Assembly (NCBI RefSeq): GCF_014651595.1
Contig: NZ_BMXE01000003.1
Span: 434,001 to 498,000 of the forward strand
Source of the DNA: Pseudovibrio japonicus
GTDB lineage: Bacteria > Pseudomonadota > Alphaproteobacteria > Rhizobiales > Stappiaceae
Direction: 5' to 3'
Length of the DNA: 64,000 nt
Positions 53,324 through 63,114 of the stretch are shown piece by piece; position 1 is the first letter of the stretch; each line of letters begins with the position of its first letter. The translations under genes were made by a program, and so were the position numbers. The notes beneath the pieces are model-generated. The model was not told the DNA's origin, did not search any database, and was given only the letters and a program-made list of their open reading frames with translations.

Positions 53324-54692
53324 CTAGCAGGTCTGCCATTTCCTTTGCGATGCCATCCATGGCGTCGTTGGGATCTTGTTTGAGTGGTGTCTTTGCCGCT
53401 TTTTTGGGAGCAGACTTTTTCGGCGCAGCTTTTGGTTTCTCAGGCTTTTCAGCTTTGGTTTCCGGCTTTGCAGCCTTTGGTTCCTCAGCGGGCTGTTTTG
53501 GCTGAGAGGCCTTGCTTGCATCTGTCTGCGCCGGTTCCACCTTCTGTTTGGCAGCGGGCTTAGATGCAGGCTCTGTCGTCTTGGCGGGGTTTGCTGCGGG
53601 GGCTGGCGTCTTTGCTGCCGGCTTTTCTGTAGCCTTGTCTGCTTTTGCTGCGGGCTTTTTGGCGGCCTGAGGCTTTTGCTCGTCTTTCTGAGCGACTGGC
53701 GCTTTCTTTTGAGTGGGCTGTTCCTTGGCTGGTGCAGCGTTTACACGCGGGCGCATGAAGGCGCTTGCAGCTCTTGCGGCTGGGCCGTTGAGCGGCGGTG
53801 TTGTTGCCGCCATTGGAACTGGTTTGGAGGCCGCATGCGAGTCTGCCTTTGGCTCTTCCGGTTTGGCCACTGGCTTCTGGGCGGTTTTTTCAGGTGCTGA
53901 CGTGCTCTGCTCAGGCGCTGGTGCTTTTGGCGTCGGTTTGATGAAGCCGTTTGTGCGGGGCGGTGCTGGGCGTGCCGCGATCGGACGCGCCGCCAGTTTT
54001 TGCACGCCGCGCGTTCCACCGATGGTTGGCGTTTGCAGAGGTGCTGGTTTGCCGGGCTGCGCTGCTGGTGCAGGCGCCGCGGGCTTCGCACTGCGCAAAG
54101 GCGCTGGTGGCGCGATTGGAGCAGGCTTTTCTTTGGGCGCTACGCCAGCTGCGGGGATAGGTGCTGTCATCGCCGGTTGTTTGGCAGGTGCCTCGGTTTC
54201 TGGCTGCTGAGCTGGTTCCGGGCGGCTTGTCTGTGCAGGTTTCAGCTCTTCTGGTGCTGATGGGGTGTGATCGCCCCAGTGCAGGCGTGCAGAGGGTTCT
54301 GTCCCGGCTGCCGCTTGTTCGAAGGTCTGGGCAGTGACCGGTTGGCCGTTGCCTGTTCCTACCTGTCCACGAAGAGGGGCAGAGACAGGTACACCGCGGA
54401 TGATGCCCTGTTCGACAACCACATCGTTGGCACCGCCAATCATGATGAGGTGTTCAACATCGTCCCGGCGGACCAGCAATAATCTGCGCCGTGCATCCAG
54501 GTCTGTTGCATCCATTATGGCGAGGCGGGGTTGGCGACTGCGAGACCCCTTGTAACTGGTTCTGGCAAAACGCTTTAATTGCGGGATCAAGACCACCGCC
54601 AGAACGATCACAAATAGCAAAGCCAGTATGACTGTGAGGAAGAGAGCGCTTCCTTGTGTCATACCGGTTGTTTGGGCCAGCCAGTCAGGCAT
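53298..54692 (-). CDS. fliO: FliO-like flagellar export protein with long low-complexity tail
   Basis: 464 residues. Only the first ~125 look like FliO: one membrane helix (LFLTVILALLFVIVLAVVLI), a basic stretch (FARTSYKGSRSRQPRLAI), and DARRRLLLVRRDDVEHLIMI with the GGANDVVVE motif. The following ~335 residues are disordered and made mostly of A, P and K, ending in a short helix (MDGIAKEMADLLDDIEANTK). FliO normally has 90-150 residues and helps FliP assemble. The position directly before fliP supports the call. Repetitive A/P/K codons explain several long open frames on the opposite strand. Confidence 0.8.
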   Translation of the reverse strand: MPDWLAQTTGMTQGSALFLTVILALLFVIVLAVVLIPQLKRFARTSYKGSRSRQPRLAIMDATDLDARRRLLLVRRDDVEHLIMIGGANDVVVEQGIIRGVPVSAPLRGQVGTGNGQPVTAQTFEQAAAGTEPSARLHWGDHTPSAPEELKPAQTSRPEPAQQPETEAPAKQPAMTAPIPAAGVAPKEKPAPIAPPAPLRSAKPAAPAPAAQPGKPAPLQTPTIGGTRGVQKLAARPIAARPAPPRTNGFIKPTPKAPAPEQSTSAPEKTAQKPVAKPEEPKADSHAASKPVPMAATTPPLNGPAARAASAFMRPRVNAAPAKEQPTQKKAPVAQKDEQKPQAAKKPAAKADKATEKPAAKTPAPAANPAKTTEPASKPAAKQKVEPAQTDASKASQPKQPAEEPKAAKPETKAEKPEKPKAAPKKSAPKKAAKTPLKQDPNDAMDGIAKEMADLLDDIEANTK

Positions 54693-55032
54693 GCATGTTC
54701 CCCATCTACTGTCGACGGGCTGCTATTTTGATCTAACAGCCCGGAATCGGGGTACGAATCCCCTTATTAACTCATGGGCGCATTTGTACCCTATAGTTTG
54801 GGGAGAATGAACACTTCAGAGGGGCGAAGTTGATGGCGTTACCCGTGTTTTTTGTGCCAAATTCGCCAGAAGATCTATTGCGCTGCGAGAATTATGCTAG
54901 GTGGGCAAAATCTGCCAGTTTTTAAGCTGGAGTTCCGCGCAAGTGTTAACGCCTATGATTCTGTGTGAGTGGCGGGCGGAATCTGAAATTTGCTAGTGCT
55001 CTGCTTTCTAACGTTTCTTCGGTGTGCAAATA

Positions 55033-55047
55033 TTAATGTAACCTTAA
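55033..55047. promoter_or_regulatory. CtrA box 1 upstream of flgB
   Basis: TTAATGTAACCTTAA, a perfect TTAA-N7-TTAA match 83 bp upstream of the flgB start. Confidence 0.7.
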
Positions 55048-55049
55048 AA

Positions 55050-55064
55050 TTAACGCTTTGTTAA
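55050..55064. promoter_or_regulatory. CtrA box 2 upstream of flgB
   Basis: TTAACGCTTTGTTAA, a perfect match 2 bp from box 1 and 66 bp upstream of flgB. Tandem boxes suggest cooperative binding. Confidence 0.72.
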
Positions 55065-55130
55065 CCAATATCTAGGCAGCTTATTCCTAGTTTATTTTAA
55101 CAAATCTGTTCTCATAGGTTGTGCTGCCAG

Positions 55131-55538
55131 ATGGCCTTAACTGATCTTCCGATGTTCCAGGCCCTGCGCCAAAAGATGCAGTGGCACCAGGAGCGGCAGG
55201 GCGTGCTCGCTGAAAACGTGGCCAATGCGGATACGCCGGGTTATCGCAGCAAAGAGCTGAAGGAACTGAGCTTTGGGGACATGGTGGATGCAGAGGCCGG
55301 TTCAGGTGCCCTGCGTCCGGTTGTGACCAGCGCTGGTCATATCTCGACTGGTGGGATCGGCTCTAGCGTTGGTACGAAGACGGATAAGGCGTCCAGCTTT
55401 GAAAGAACGCCAAACGGCAACAGCGTGGTTCTTGAAGAGCAGATGATGAAGATCGCTCAGAACCAGATCGATTATCAGACAGCGACCAGCCTTTATACGC
55501 GCAGCCTTGGCATGTTCAAGACCGCCCTGAGACGATGA
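55131..55538 (+). CDS. flgB: Flagellar proximal rod protein FlgB
   Basis: 135 residues. The N-terminus has MFQALRQKMQWHQERQGVLA with ENVANADTPGYRSKEL, and the C-terminus has MKIAQNQIDYQTATSLYTRS. ATG 55131 is chosen; the frame extends to 55119 without conservation. First of the operon flgB-flgC-fliE-fliQ-fliR-flhB. Confidence 0.95.
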   Translation: MALTDLPMFQALRQKMQWHQERQGVLAENVANADTPGYRSKELKELSFGDMVDAEAGSGALRPVVTSAGHISTGGIGSSVGTKTDKASSFERTPNGNSVVLEEQMMKIAQNQIDYQTATSLYTRSLGMFKTALRR

Positions 55539-55592
55539 GTGAGCGTGGTTGTCTTGATGTGACATGCATCAGGGCAGATGCGGGAGGAACCC

Positions 55593-56003
55593 ATGGATTT
55601 TATGAAGTCGATGTTTATTGCGGCGTCCGGGCTGAAAGCCCAGACAGGCCGTATGCGCGTGATCGCGGAGAACATTGCCAACGCCGATTCCACCGGCCAG
55701 ACACCGGATGCGGACCCGTACCGACGCAAGGTTCCTACATTTACCAATAGCTTTGACAGCAAGGTGGAAGCGGAGCTGGTGAGGCTCGGCAAGGTGCGTG
55801 AGGACCAAAGCGAGTTCAAGCTCAGGTACGAGCCTGACCATCCGGCAGCCAATGACAAGGGCTACGTGAAGATGCCCAATGTGAACACGCTGGTCGAGAT
55901 GGCAGATATGCAGGAAGCGACGCGCTCTTATGAGGCGAACCTGAACGTGGTGAAGTCCTCCCGTTCCATGATGCAGAAAACACTAGATATTCTCAAAGGT
56001 TGA
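55593..56003 (+). CDS. flgC: Flagellar proximal rod protein FlgC
   Basis: 136 residues. MKSMFIAASGLKAQTGRMRV with AENIANADSTG is the rod motif, and VEMADMQEATRSYEANLNVV then SRSMMQKTLDILKG the C-terminal one. ATG 55593 has GGGAGG six bases upstream; the upstream in-frame ATG at 55578 is less likely. Confidence 0.95.
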   Translation: MDFMKSMFIAASGLKAQTGRMRVIAENIANADSTGQTPDADPYRRKVPTFTNSFDSKVEAELVRLGKVREDQSEFKLRYEPDHPAANDKGYVKMPNVNTLVEMADMQEATRSYEANLNVVKSSRSMMQKTLDILKG

Positions 56004-56038
56004 TAACCGGTCGTTAGATACCGGGGGGAGATACACTC

Positions 56039-56347
56039 ATGTCTAATGCTTCTATTGCTGCAAGTGCATATGCAAACACAGCAAAGCTGAGCAATCCACT
56101 TGAAGCCAGCAGCGAAATTGCTGACAAGGGCGATGCTTTTAGCTCAATGGTCCAATCGGCGATTAGTGAGGTCAACGAGGGTGGTCAGGTTGCTGATACC
56201 CAGTCGATCAATCTGCTGCAGGGCAAAGCCAATGTGGTGGATGTGGTGACTGCGGTTGCTGAGACCGAGCTGGCTCTGGAAACCGTGGTGTCGGTTCGCG
56301 ACCGCGTTATTTCTGCCTATGAAGAAATTATGCGGATGCCAATCTAA
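56039..56347 (+). CDS. fliE: Flagellar hook-basal body protein FliE
   Basis: 102 residues. The C-terminal half is conserved: QGKANVVDVVTAVAETELAL then RDRVISAYEEIMRMPI. FliE joins the MS ring to the rod and is the first rod-type substrate of the export gate. GGGGGGAG precedes the start. Confidence 0.95.
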   Translation: MSNASIAASAYANTAKLSNPLEASSEIADKGDAFSSMVQSAISEVNEGGQVADTQSINLLQGKANVVDVVTAVAETELALETVVSVRDRVISAYEEIMRMPI

Positions 56348-56403
56348 TCATCTGGCGTTATGTGTCAGTGCCAAAGGATGAGCGAAACGGTGGTTAGAGC
56401 AGG

Positions 56404-56670
56404 ATGAGCGGCGCAGAAGTACTGGATATTGCCAGTGAAGGCATATGGACGCTCATTCTGGTGTCGGCTCCCGTGATGCTCGTCGGGCTGCTTGTTGGTG
56501 TGGTTGTGGCGCTGTTTCAGGCACTGACACAAATTCAGGAGCAGACGCTGGTGTTTGTTCCCAAGATCCTGAGTATCTTTATTGCGCTGCTGGTGGCTTT
56601 GCCTTTCATGGGCGAGTTGATGAATTCATTTACAAACCGTATTGCCGGGTTGATTATTTCCGGCTTTTGA
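56404..56670 (+). CDS. fliQ: Flagellar export apparatus protein FliQ
   Basis: 88 residues with two membrane helices (LILVSAPVMLVGLLVGVVVA and ILSIFIALLVALPFMGELMN), and the conserved FQALTQIQEQTLVFVPK loop between them. Component of the FliPQR gate. Confidence 0.96.
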   Translation: MSGAEVLDIASEGIWTLILVSAPVMLVGLLVGVVVALFQALTQIQEQTLVFVPKILSIFIALLVALPFMGELMNSFTNRIAGLIISGF

Positions 56671-56713
56671 GCGACATAGCGCGCGGGACCTCTGACATTC
56701 CGGGAGCAGTTTT

Positions 56714-57487
56714 GTGACGATCAATCTGGATTTTCTACCGGTGATCGTTATGGGCTTTATGCTGATGTTTGCGCGCATTGGCACGATGATCATGCTGGTG
56801 CCCGCATTTGGCGAAACCTTTATTCCCGTTCGCGTGCGTTTGACCATCGCGCTGCTGCTGACTTACGTGCTTGCTCCCCTCAATGCTGATCTTTATCCGG
56901 CGGATGCCATGAGCAGCCTGCCGCGCCTTTTGAGCCTGCTTGGCGGAGAGTTGCTGGTCGGGTTCTTTATTGGCCTGTCCATGAAGCTCATCTCCTACGC
57001 TCTTTCCACGGCTGGTACGATCATGGCCAACCAGTCCGGCCTTGCATTTGCGATGGGCGGGGATGCGACTAACTCGGGTCAGCAGGGTGCCTTGATGGGA
57101 AACTTCCTAAACGTGCTTGGCATCTGCATGGTTTTTGTGACCAACCTGCATTACGTGATGATTGCGGCCATGCAGGACAGCTTTACGCTGTTTCCGCCCG
57201 GCAATCCGCTTCCTGTTGGGGATTTGTCAGCGCTGGCGGTTGAGACGGTGACGCACATGTTCTCTGTGGCTGTGCGTCTTGGCGCGCCGTTCATCGTGGT
57301 CGGGATCGTGTTTTACTTCAGTCTGGGCCTGCTGAACAAGCTGATGCCACAGATGCAGATTTTCTTTATCGCCATGCCGGTCAATATTATGATTGGCTTT
57401 GGTATCTTCCTGCTGCTGCTTTCAACTTTGATGGGGTACTACCTGTCGGAGTTCCGAAATGCGCTTCAACCGTTCCTGTTGAATTAG
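56714..57487 (+). CDS. fliR: Flagellar export apparatus protein FliR
   Basis: 257 residues with about six membrane helices from a GTG start. Conserved segments are FMLMFARIGTMIMLVPAFGE, RLTIALLLTYVLAP and GELLVGFFIGLSMKLISYAL. Completes the FliPQR gate; followed 11 bp later by flhB. Confidence 0.95.
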   Translation: MTINLDFLPVIVMGFMLMFARIGTMIMLVPAFGETFIPVRVRLTIALLLTYVLAPLNADLYPADAMSSLPRLLSLLGGELLVGFFIGLSMKLISYALSTAGTIMANQSGLAFAMGGDATNSGQQGALMGNFLNVLGICMVFVTNLHYVMIAAMQDSFTLFPPGNPLPVGDLSALAVETVTHMFSVAVRLGAPFIVVGIVFYFSLGLLNKLMPQMQIFFIAMPVNIMIGFGIFLLLLSTLMGYYLSEFRNALQPFLLN

Positions 57488-57498
57488 CGAGGAAGCTG

Positions 57499-58575
57499 AT
57501 GGCTGATGATTCCGACGATTCGGAGAAAACCGAGGACCCCACCCAAAAACGGCTCGATGATGCGTTCGAGAAAGGGGACATACCGAAGTCGCAGGAAGTG
57601 AGTGCGTGGTTCTCTTTGCTGGGGACTGCTCTGGTGGTCTCTTTTCTTGCGCCGACGATGGTTGGGGGTATTTCTTCCGTGTTAACGGGCTTTTTTGCCC
57701 ATGCGGACACAATTGCTGTTGATCCAGCTGCGCTTGTTTTCCTTTTAGAAATAACTGGGCCTGACATACTTGCAGTTGTGGCATTGCCGCTGCTGACACT
57801 GCTGGCGCTGGCTGTGGTGGGCAATGTGATACAACATAAACCGCTTTGGACTGCGGAGCGCCTAAAGCCGAAGCTGAACAAGATCTCGCCGCTTTCCGGG
57901 ATGAAGAGGTTGTTTTCAAAAGACAGCCTTGCCAACTTCCTCAAAGGGCTGGTGAAGATTATTGCGGTTGCTGCTGTTGTTTTTCTGGTGTTGTGGCCAG
58001 AACGGGACCGACTGGATACAGTGGTGTTTCGGGAGACGGACCTTGTGCTGGAGGAGGTTCGTGAACTTGCCATTATGGTAATTGGGGCAATTCTTGCGCT
58101 TATGACTGTTGTTGCCGGGGCCGATTTGGTCTGGCAGCGGAAAAAATGGTTTGAAAAGCAAAAGATGACACAGCAGGAAGTTAAAGAGGAATACAAGCAA
58201 TCCGAGGGTGATCCGAAGATTAAGGCCAAAATTCGAGAGTTGCGCCTGCAGCGTTCACGCAACAGAATGATGGCAAGTGTGCCGGATGCGACAGTGGTTA
58301 TTACAAACCCGACCCACTATGCGGTTGCTCTGAGTTATGAAGAGGGCATGGGAGCACCGCAATGTGTTGCGCTGGGGGTGGATGAGCTGGCGCTCCGCAT
58401 TCGTGAGGTTGCAAAAGAATCTGATGTGCCGATCGTGGAAAATCCACCACTGGCACGGGCGTTGTACGCATCGATAGAACTGAATGATTATGTGCCTGAG
58501 GAGCACTACGCCGCAGTTGCAAAGGTGATTGGTTATGTCATGCAGCTGCGTAACAAGAGGAGCTGGCGGTCTTAA
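57499..58575 (+). CDS. flhB: Flagellar export switch protein FlhB
   Basis: 358 residues. A short acidic start with KTEDPTQKRLDDAFEKGDIP, four membrane helices, and a cytoplasmic domain with the self-cleavage motif NPTH at residues 270-273 in ATVVITNPTHYAVALSYEEG. Cleavage between N and P switches export from hook to filament substrates. Last of the fliQ-fliR-flhB block. Confidence 0.96.
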   Translation: MADDSDDSEKTEDPTQKRLDDAFEKGDIPKSQEVSAWFSLLGTALVVSFLAPTMVGGISSVLTGFFAHADTIAVDPAALVFLLEITGPDILAVVALPLLTLLALAVVGNVIQHKPLWTAERLKPKLNKISPLSGMKRLFSKDSLANFLKGLVKIIAVAAVVFLVLWPERDRLDTVVFRETDLVLEEVRELAIMVIGAILALMTVVAGADLVWQRKKWFEKQKMTQQEVKEEYKQSEGDPKIKAKIRELRLQRSRNRMMASVPDATVVITNPTHYAVALSYEEGMGAPQCVALGVDELALRIREVAKESDVPIVENPPLARALYASIELNDYVPEEHYAAVAKVIGYVMQLRNKRSWRS

Positions 58576-58670
58576 CGGCACGGGAGTGCTGGAGTGTCGG
58601 TTCCGGAGCGGACTATTCTCATGGCATAATGGAGCCAAATCGTCTGCGGGACAGCCGTAGAGAGGGTAAG

Positions 58671-61235
58671 ATGACGAAGACCGAAGCGCGGCGACCTGAG
58701 CCGGTGATTGACAGGACAGACAAAGGAGGCAGCCTCGGGGCCTTGATGCTGCTTGCATTAGGCCTTGTCGCAGCGACAGCCGCTTTTGCGCTGATGCGCA
58801 GAGAGCAGGCAGAGCCTTATATTCTCGGGCTTCTTGGTGTTCTGGCCGTGGTCGGCGTTTTCTCTTTGTTTGCCCTGGCCATTGGCCTGTTGCGGTTTGT
58901 TTCCAAAACCCATCGTAATCCGCTGGCTGAATCCTTCATGAATTCGATGGATGACGGTGTTTTGCTGGCCGATCACAATGGCCGCATCATTTATGCCAAT
59001 CAGTCCTATGCGGGGTTAACCGGTGCGCGTGGGCCTGCTGATGTGCGCACGGTGGAACGGGTATTTTCGTCAGACCCGGATGCGGCTGATGCCATCTTCC
59101 GGCTTTCGCAAGCGGTGCGGGCCGGACGCTACGCAACAGAAGAAGTGCGCCTGCCAAATGCGGTTGGTGAAGTTGCCAGCGGTGCGCGCTGGTACCGTAT
59201 TAGTGTGCGCCCTCTGGGGCAGGATGCAGCGGTTGGTGCTGATAGCGGTATTACCATCTGGCAAGTCGCCGACATTACGCGGGATCGCACTGAACAGGAG
59301 AATTCCTTTCAGGAGCTGCAGCGGGTTATCAATTTCCTCGATCATGCGCCCTGTGGGTTTTTCTCTTCCGACAGCACTGGCAAGCTGGTTTATCTCAATG
59401 CGACGCTTGCCGACTGGCTTGGCTATGATCTAACCCAGTTCATCTCCGGTGAGTTGTCGCTGAAGGACATTGTGCGCGGTGAAGGCGCGGCTCTTGTGGA
59501 GGCGTTGCAGGGCTCTGAAGGGGAAGTGAAGACTGAGAGCTTTGATATTGACCTCGTTACCCGCAGTGGCACAGGGTTGCCGGTGCGGCTGGTGCATCGT
59601 GTTCCGTTCGGGGCCGATGGGCTTGCTGGTGACAGCCGCACGCTTGTGATTAACCGCTCAGCAGGCAATGATGATGAAGAAGCGTTGCGTGCTGCGGAAG
59701 TCCGGTTCTCGCGGTTCTTTAACAATACACCGGTTGCCATTGCATCCATTGACAAGAGTGGCCGCGTTGAGCGCACCAATGGTCCGTTCATGCGCTTGTT
59801 TGAAGCTGGTGAAGGGCTTGGCAAGGATGTGAAGCTGACCGAGTTTGTGGTGGAGAATGATCGTTCCGCCTTGCAGGCTGCGCTTGACGAAGCGGCGCTG
59901 GGCAAGAGTGAGATTGCTCCGCTGGATGTTCTTCTGGAAGGCAAAGGTGATCCACGTTCCGCGACCTTCTACGTTTCTGCCGTGCAAGACGGGCAGGCGG
60001 GTGAAGATGCGGCGGTGGTTTACGTGTTGGAGACTACGCAGCAGCGGGCGTTGGAAGCCCAGTTTGCGCAAAGCCAGAAGATGCAGGCTATTGGCCAGCT
60101 TGCAGGCGGTGTGGCCCATGACTTTAACAATGTTCTGACGGCGATTATCGGGTTCTCTGACCTGCTGCTGGCGAGCCATCGCCCAACCGATCCGGCGTTC
60201 CAGGACATCATGAACATCAAGCAGAATGCGAACAGGGCGGCGGGTCTTGTGCGTCAGCTGCTTGCCTTCTCCCGCCGCCAGACCTTGCGTCCGCAGGAGC
60301 TGGCTCTGGCTGATGTGCTGGCGGATGTTTCTATTCTTCTGGACCGTCTGCTTGGCGAGAAGATCGAGTTGAAACTGGTGCACGGTCGCGAATTGTGGCC
60401 GGTGATGGCGGACGTGAACCAGCTTGAGCAGGTGATCGTCAACCTTGCGGTGAACGCACGGGATGCGATGGAAGGGGGAGGCGAGGTCTCCATCCGCACG
60501 CTTAACGTGGAAGAAGCGGCTTCCAAGTCCTACGAGAACACGCGTGGCATGCCGCGGGGCGAGTATGTGCTCATCGAGGTCGCTGATAATGGCCACGGCA
60601 TGACGCAGGATGTCATGGATAAGATCTTTGAGCCTTTCTTCTCCACCAAGGATGTAGGCAAGGGAACGGGTCTGGGGCTTTCAACGGTTTACGGGATTGT
60701 GAAGCAGACCGGCGGCTATGTGTTCTGTACCAGTGAGGTTGATGTGGGTACCACGTTCCGCATCTTCCTGCCGCGCTACATTCCTTCTGAGAAGGAAGAG
60801 GTTGTTGAGGTTAAACCGGAACAGGAAGTGACTGAGGCTGATCTGACGGGTTCTGCAACTATTCTTCTTGTTGAGGATGAGGAAGCCGTGCGGGCCTTTG
60901 CAGCGCGTGCGTTGAGTGGCCGTGGCTATGAGGTCTTTGAAGCCGGGTCTGGCACGGAAGCACTTGAGGTAATGGAAGAGACCGGCGGAGCGGTTGATCT
61001 TGTGGTCTCTGACGTGGTGATGCCGGAAATGGACGGGCCGAGCTTGCTCATTGAACTGCGCAAGACGCGTCCTGATCTGAAGATTATCTTTGTGTCCGGT
61101 TATGCCGAAGATGCGTTTGAGAAGAACCTGCCGGCTGATGAGAATTTTACGTTCCTGCCGAAGCCGTTCACGCTGAAGCAGCTTGCAACAACAGTGAAGA
61201 AAACTTTGGAAGCCAAGACGCAAGAGCGCGCATAG
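58671..61235 (+). CDS. cckA: Cell-cycle hybrid histidine kinase CckA
   Basis: 854 residues. Two membrane helices (21-41, 51-76); PAS-like domains at about 85-205, 215-330 and 340-455; the HisKA H-box [20 protein letters not shown] with histidine 483; the ATPase domain ([41 protein letters not shown]); and a receiver domain with aspartate 781 in [14 protein letters not shown] and lysine 831 in LPKPF. This is the CckA layout and H-box. CckA phosphorylates CtrA through ChpT and can reverse the flow in response to cyclic-di-GMP and DivL. ATG 58671 follows GAGGGTAAG. It lies 95 bp after flhB and may share its transcript. Confidence 0.93.
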   Translation: MTKTEARRPEPVIDRTDKGGSLGALMLLALGLVAATAAFALMRREQAEPYILGLLGVLAVVGVFSLFALAIGLLRFVSKTHRNPLAESFMNSMDDGVLLADHNGRIIYANQSYAGLTGARGPADVRTVERVFSSDPDAADAIFRLSQAVRAGRYATEEVRLPNAVGEVASGARWYRISVRPLGQDAAVGADSGITIWQVADITRDRTEQENSFQELQRVINFLDHAPCGFFSSDSTGKLVYLNATLADWLGYDLTQFISGELSLKDIVRGEGAALVEALQGSEGEVKTESFDIDLVTRSGTGLPVRLVHRVPFGADGLAGDSRTLVINRSAGNDDEEALRAAEVRFSRFFNNTPVAIASIDKSGRVERTNGPFMRLFEAGEGLGKDVKLTEFVVENDRSALQAALDEAALGKSEIAPLDVLLEGKGDPRSATFYVSAVQDGQAGEDAAVVYVLETTQQRALEAQFAQSQKMQAIGQLAGGVAHDFNNVLTAIIGFSDLLLASHRPTDPAFQDIMNIKQNANRAAGLVRQLLAFSRRQTLRPQELALADVLADVSILLDRLLGEKIELKLVHGRELWPVMADVNQLEQVIVNLAVNARDAMEGGGEVSIRTLNVEEAASKSYENTRGMPRGEYVLIEVADNGHGMTQDVMDKIFEPFFSTKDVGKGTGLGLSTVYGIVKQTGGYVFCTSEVDVGTTFRIFLPRYIPSEKEEVVEVKPEQEVTEADLTGSATILLVEDEEAVRAFAARALSGRGYEVFEAGSGTEALEVMEETGGAVDLVVSDVVMPEMDGPSLLIELRKTRPDLKIIFVSGYAEDAFEKNLPADENFTFLPKPFTLKQLATTVKKTLEAKTQERA

Positions 61236-61254
61236 AGCTTTGAGCAGTTTAGCC

Positions 61255-61291
61255 AAAAGGCCGGTGATCTTGATGTTTCACCGGCCTTTTT
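61255..61291 (+). terminator. cckA terminator
   Basis: AAAAGGCCGGTGA / TCACCGGCCTTTTT arms with a 10-base loop and T-run, 20 bp after the cckA stop. Confidence 0.92.
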
Positions 61292-61304
61292 GTTGGGCTA
61301 ATCC

Positions 61305-61772
61305 TTAGCAGCGTGCGGCTGCTTCTGCGTTTGTCTTCAGACGCTGCAGGCTCTGCATGGAGCCGGGATTTCCGGGAAGACGGAAAGAGCGTTCCTGTGG
61401 GGTGTAGATGTTGTTGACCAGTGCCAGATCCTGAACAACGTTCGTGCTGCACTGGGAACCGGAGAAGCGCACGCGAATGCGGTAGGCACGCTCACCTGCA
61501 TCAGAGGGGCCAAACTCGTTATCCAGCACAGGGTTGTCACCGCGTTCATAGCTTTCCATGACGATCATGTTCGGCTCATTTTGCTGAACGATGGTGCCTC
61601 TGGCGCTGGCGCTGTTGACCAGTGTTGTGCGAACAACTTCAGGCGATGCATTGATCTGAATTGTTTGGGAATCAGCGTCTGCGCGAATAGCAGGTTGACC
61701 ACTGCGAAAGGACGGTCCGCTTTGGCAAGCCGCAAGAGCTGCAGTTAATCCGATAAAAATAAGTTTCTTCAT
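61305..61772 (-). CDS. Small lipoprotein of unknown function
   Basis: 155 residues. A signal peptide and lipobox (KKLIFIGLTAALAACQSG; cysteine 17). The mature part contains NASPEVVRTTLVNSASARGT and ERAYRIRVRFSGSQCSTNVV, with cysteines that may pair. ATG 61772 is chosen for the AGGG site eight bases upstream; the open frame to 61856 is not protein-like. I do not recognise a family. Confidence 0.8.
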   Translation of the reverse strand: MKKLIFIGLTAALAACQSGPSFRSGQPAIRADADSQTIQINASPEVVRTTLVNSASARGTIVQQNEPNMIVMESYERGDNPVLDNEFGPSDAGERAYRIRVRFSGSQCSTNVVQDLALVNNIYTPQERSFRLPGNPGSMQSLQRLKTNAEAAARC

Positions 61773-62107
61773 AGCGTAAACCCTGCGGGTGACTAAAACG
61801 AAAAACAGATGTCGCCAACCACAAAATCCGGTTTGGCGTGATTTCACTGGAACCACCCAACAGATGGGATTGGCCTTGTTCGCATATGCCCGCCAGATGG
61901 CGTTTTAATGAGCGCTGTATGCCTGCAAGATGCAGATCCACAGATCAAAACACAGCGATGTAAAGTTCTGGTACTCAAGAACACCTAAAATAATCGGGAC
62001 TGAAAAACAATGGAATCTTTCCATCAAACACGCGTGAATTCCCTCGAGTGTCATGAGTTGCTCAGACCTTAAGGGGAAAGTTGCGCAAGTTTGTGGGAGC
62101 TCAGAAT
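61773..62107. other. 335-bp intergenic region
   Basis: Lies upstream of the lipoprotein gene and downstream of psuG. No coding frame, repeat or recognised regulatory motif was seen apart from the psuG terminator that begins at its right edge. Confidence 0.6.
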
Positions 62108-62142
62108 GAAAAAATCCGGGTTGGTGTGTCCAGCCCGGATTT
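62108..62142 (-). terminator. psuG terminator
   Basis: AAATCCGGG / CCCGGATTT arms extended by TTGG/CCAG pairing, with TTTTTT on the minus strand after the stem; 26 bp beyond the psuG stop. Confidence 0.88.
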
Positions 62143-62167
62143 GTCTTTTGGGTGCTGTGATAGCTGC

Positions 62168-63082
62168 TTATGCAGTCAAACCGCAGGCGATTTTTGCAGC
62201 TAGTTTTGCGTTGTTCTTTACCAGCGCAATATTGGTTACAAGGCTGCGGCCGTTGGTGCGCTCAAAAATATCTTGCAGCACAAACGGAGTTACGGCTTTG
62301 CCAGTGATGTTCTGATCGTTTGCGGCCTGAATGGAGGCATCAATGAATACCTGCATTTCGTCGGATGGGATCTCATATTCAGCCGGAACCGGATTGGTTA
62401 CAAGCACGCCGCCGTGGTCACCAAACTTCTCGCGGAATGCGATCAGCTTTGCGATGTCGGTGGCCTCATCCAGACGGTACGGTGCTTTGATCTGGGAATC
62501 GCGGGACCAGAAGGCAGGGACGTTGTCGCAGCCAAAGCCAATAACCGGAACCCCGCGGGTTTCAAGAACTTCTAGTGTTTTTGGAATGTCGAGCAGGGCT
62601 TTTGCGCCTGCGGACACAACACAAACCGGGGTGCGGGAGAGTTCGTCGAGATCCGCTGAGATGTCAAAGGTGGTTTCTGCGCCTTTGTGTACGCCACCGA
62701 TGCCGCCAGTTGCAAACACACGGATGCCTGCAGCATGGGCAGCCATCATGGTGGCCGCCACGGTTGTGGAGCCGTTTTTGCCCAGTGCCATTGCGAAGGA
62801 CAGGTCCGCACGGGAGCACTTCATCACGTCTTTGGCGTTTGCCAGTTCTTCCAGCGTGCTGTCTTCCAAGCCAACATGAAGTTCGCCATTCAGCACAGCG
62901 ATTGTCGCAGGGACGGCGCCAGTATCGCGGATGAGCTGTTCTACTTCGCGGGCGGTCTCAACGTTTTGCGGATAGGGCATGCCATGGGTGATGATGGTGG
63001 ATTCCAGCGCAACAATGGGCGCGCGGTTGCTCAAAGCATCTGCAACTTCTTTAGAGTGATGGATTTTGATTGAACTTCCCAT
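62168..63082 (-). CDS. psuG: Pseudouridine-5'-phosphate glycosidase
   Basis: 304 residues. Splits pseudouridine 5'-phosphate into uracil and ribose 5-phosphate. Family blocks: ALSNRAPIVALESTIITHGM with PYPQNVETAREVEQLIR, FATGGIGGVHKGAETTFDIS, LDELSRTPVCVVSAGAKALL and LVTNPVPAEYEIP. It needs a divalent metal. The gene follows psuK by 32 bp on the same strand, giving the usual two-enzyme operon. Confidence 0.96.
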   Translation of the reverse strand: MGSSIKIHHSKEVADALSNRAPIVALESTIITHGMPYPQNVETAREVEQLIRDTGAVPATIAVLNGELHVGLEDSTLEELANAKDVMKCSRADLSFAMALGKNGSTTVAATMMAAHAAGIRVFATGGIGGVHKGAETTFDISADLDELSRTPVCVVSAGAKALLDIPKTLEVLETRGVPVIGFGCDNVPAFWSRDSQIKAPYRLDEATDIAKLIAFREKFGDHGGVLVTNPVPAEYEIPSDEMQVFIDASIQAANDQNITGKAVTPFVLQDIFERTNGRSLVTNIALVKNNAKLAAKIACGLTA

Positions 63083-63114
63083 GGTTTTCCCAGTCTTTCG
63101 TATGTTGTTGATGC

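Larger units (their letters stand above)
54693..55130. other. 438-bp region between fliO and flgB with early flagellar promoter
   Basis: Divergent upstream region of fliO (left) and flgB (right). The right end, 55020-55110, is AT-rich and holds two CtrA boxes. No open frame with coding character and no sigma-54 element was found. Confidence 0.7.

Noticed and set aside
53376-54210. Long C/G/A-rich frames opposite the fliO tail
   Set aside because: Mirror frames of the A/P/K repeats in fliO.
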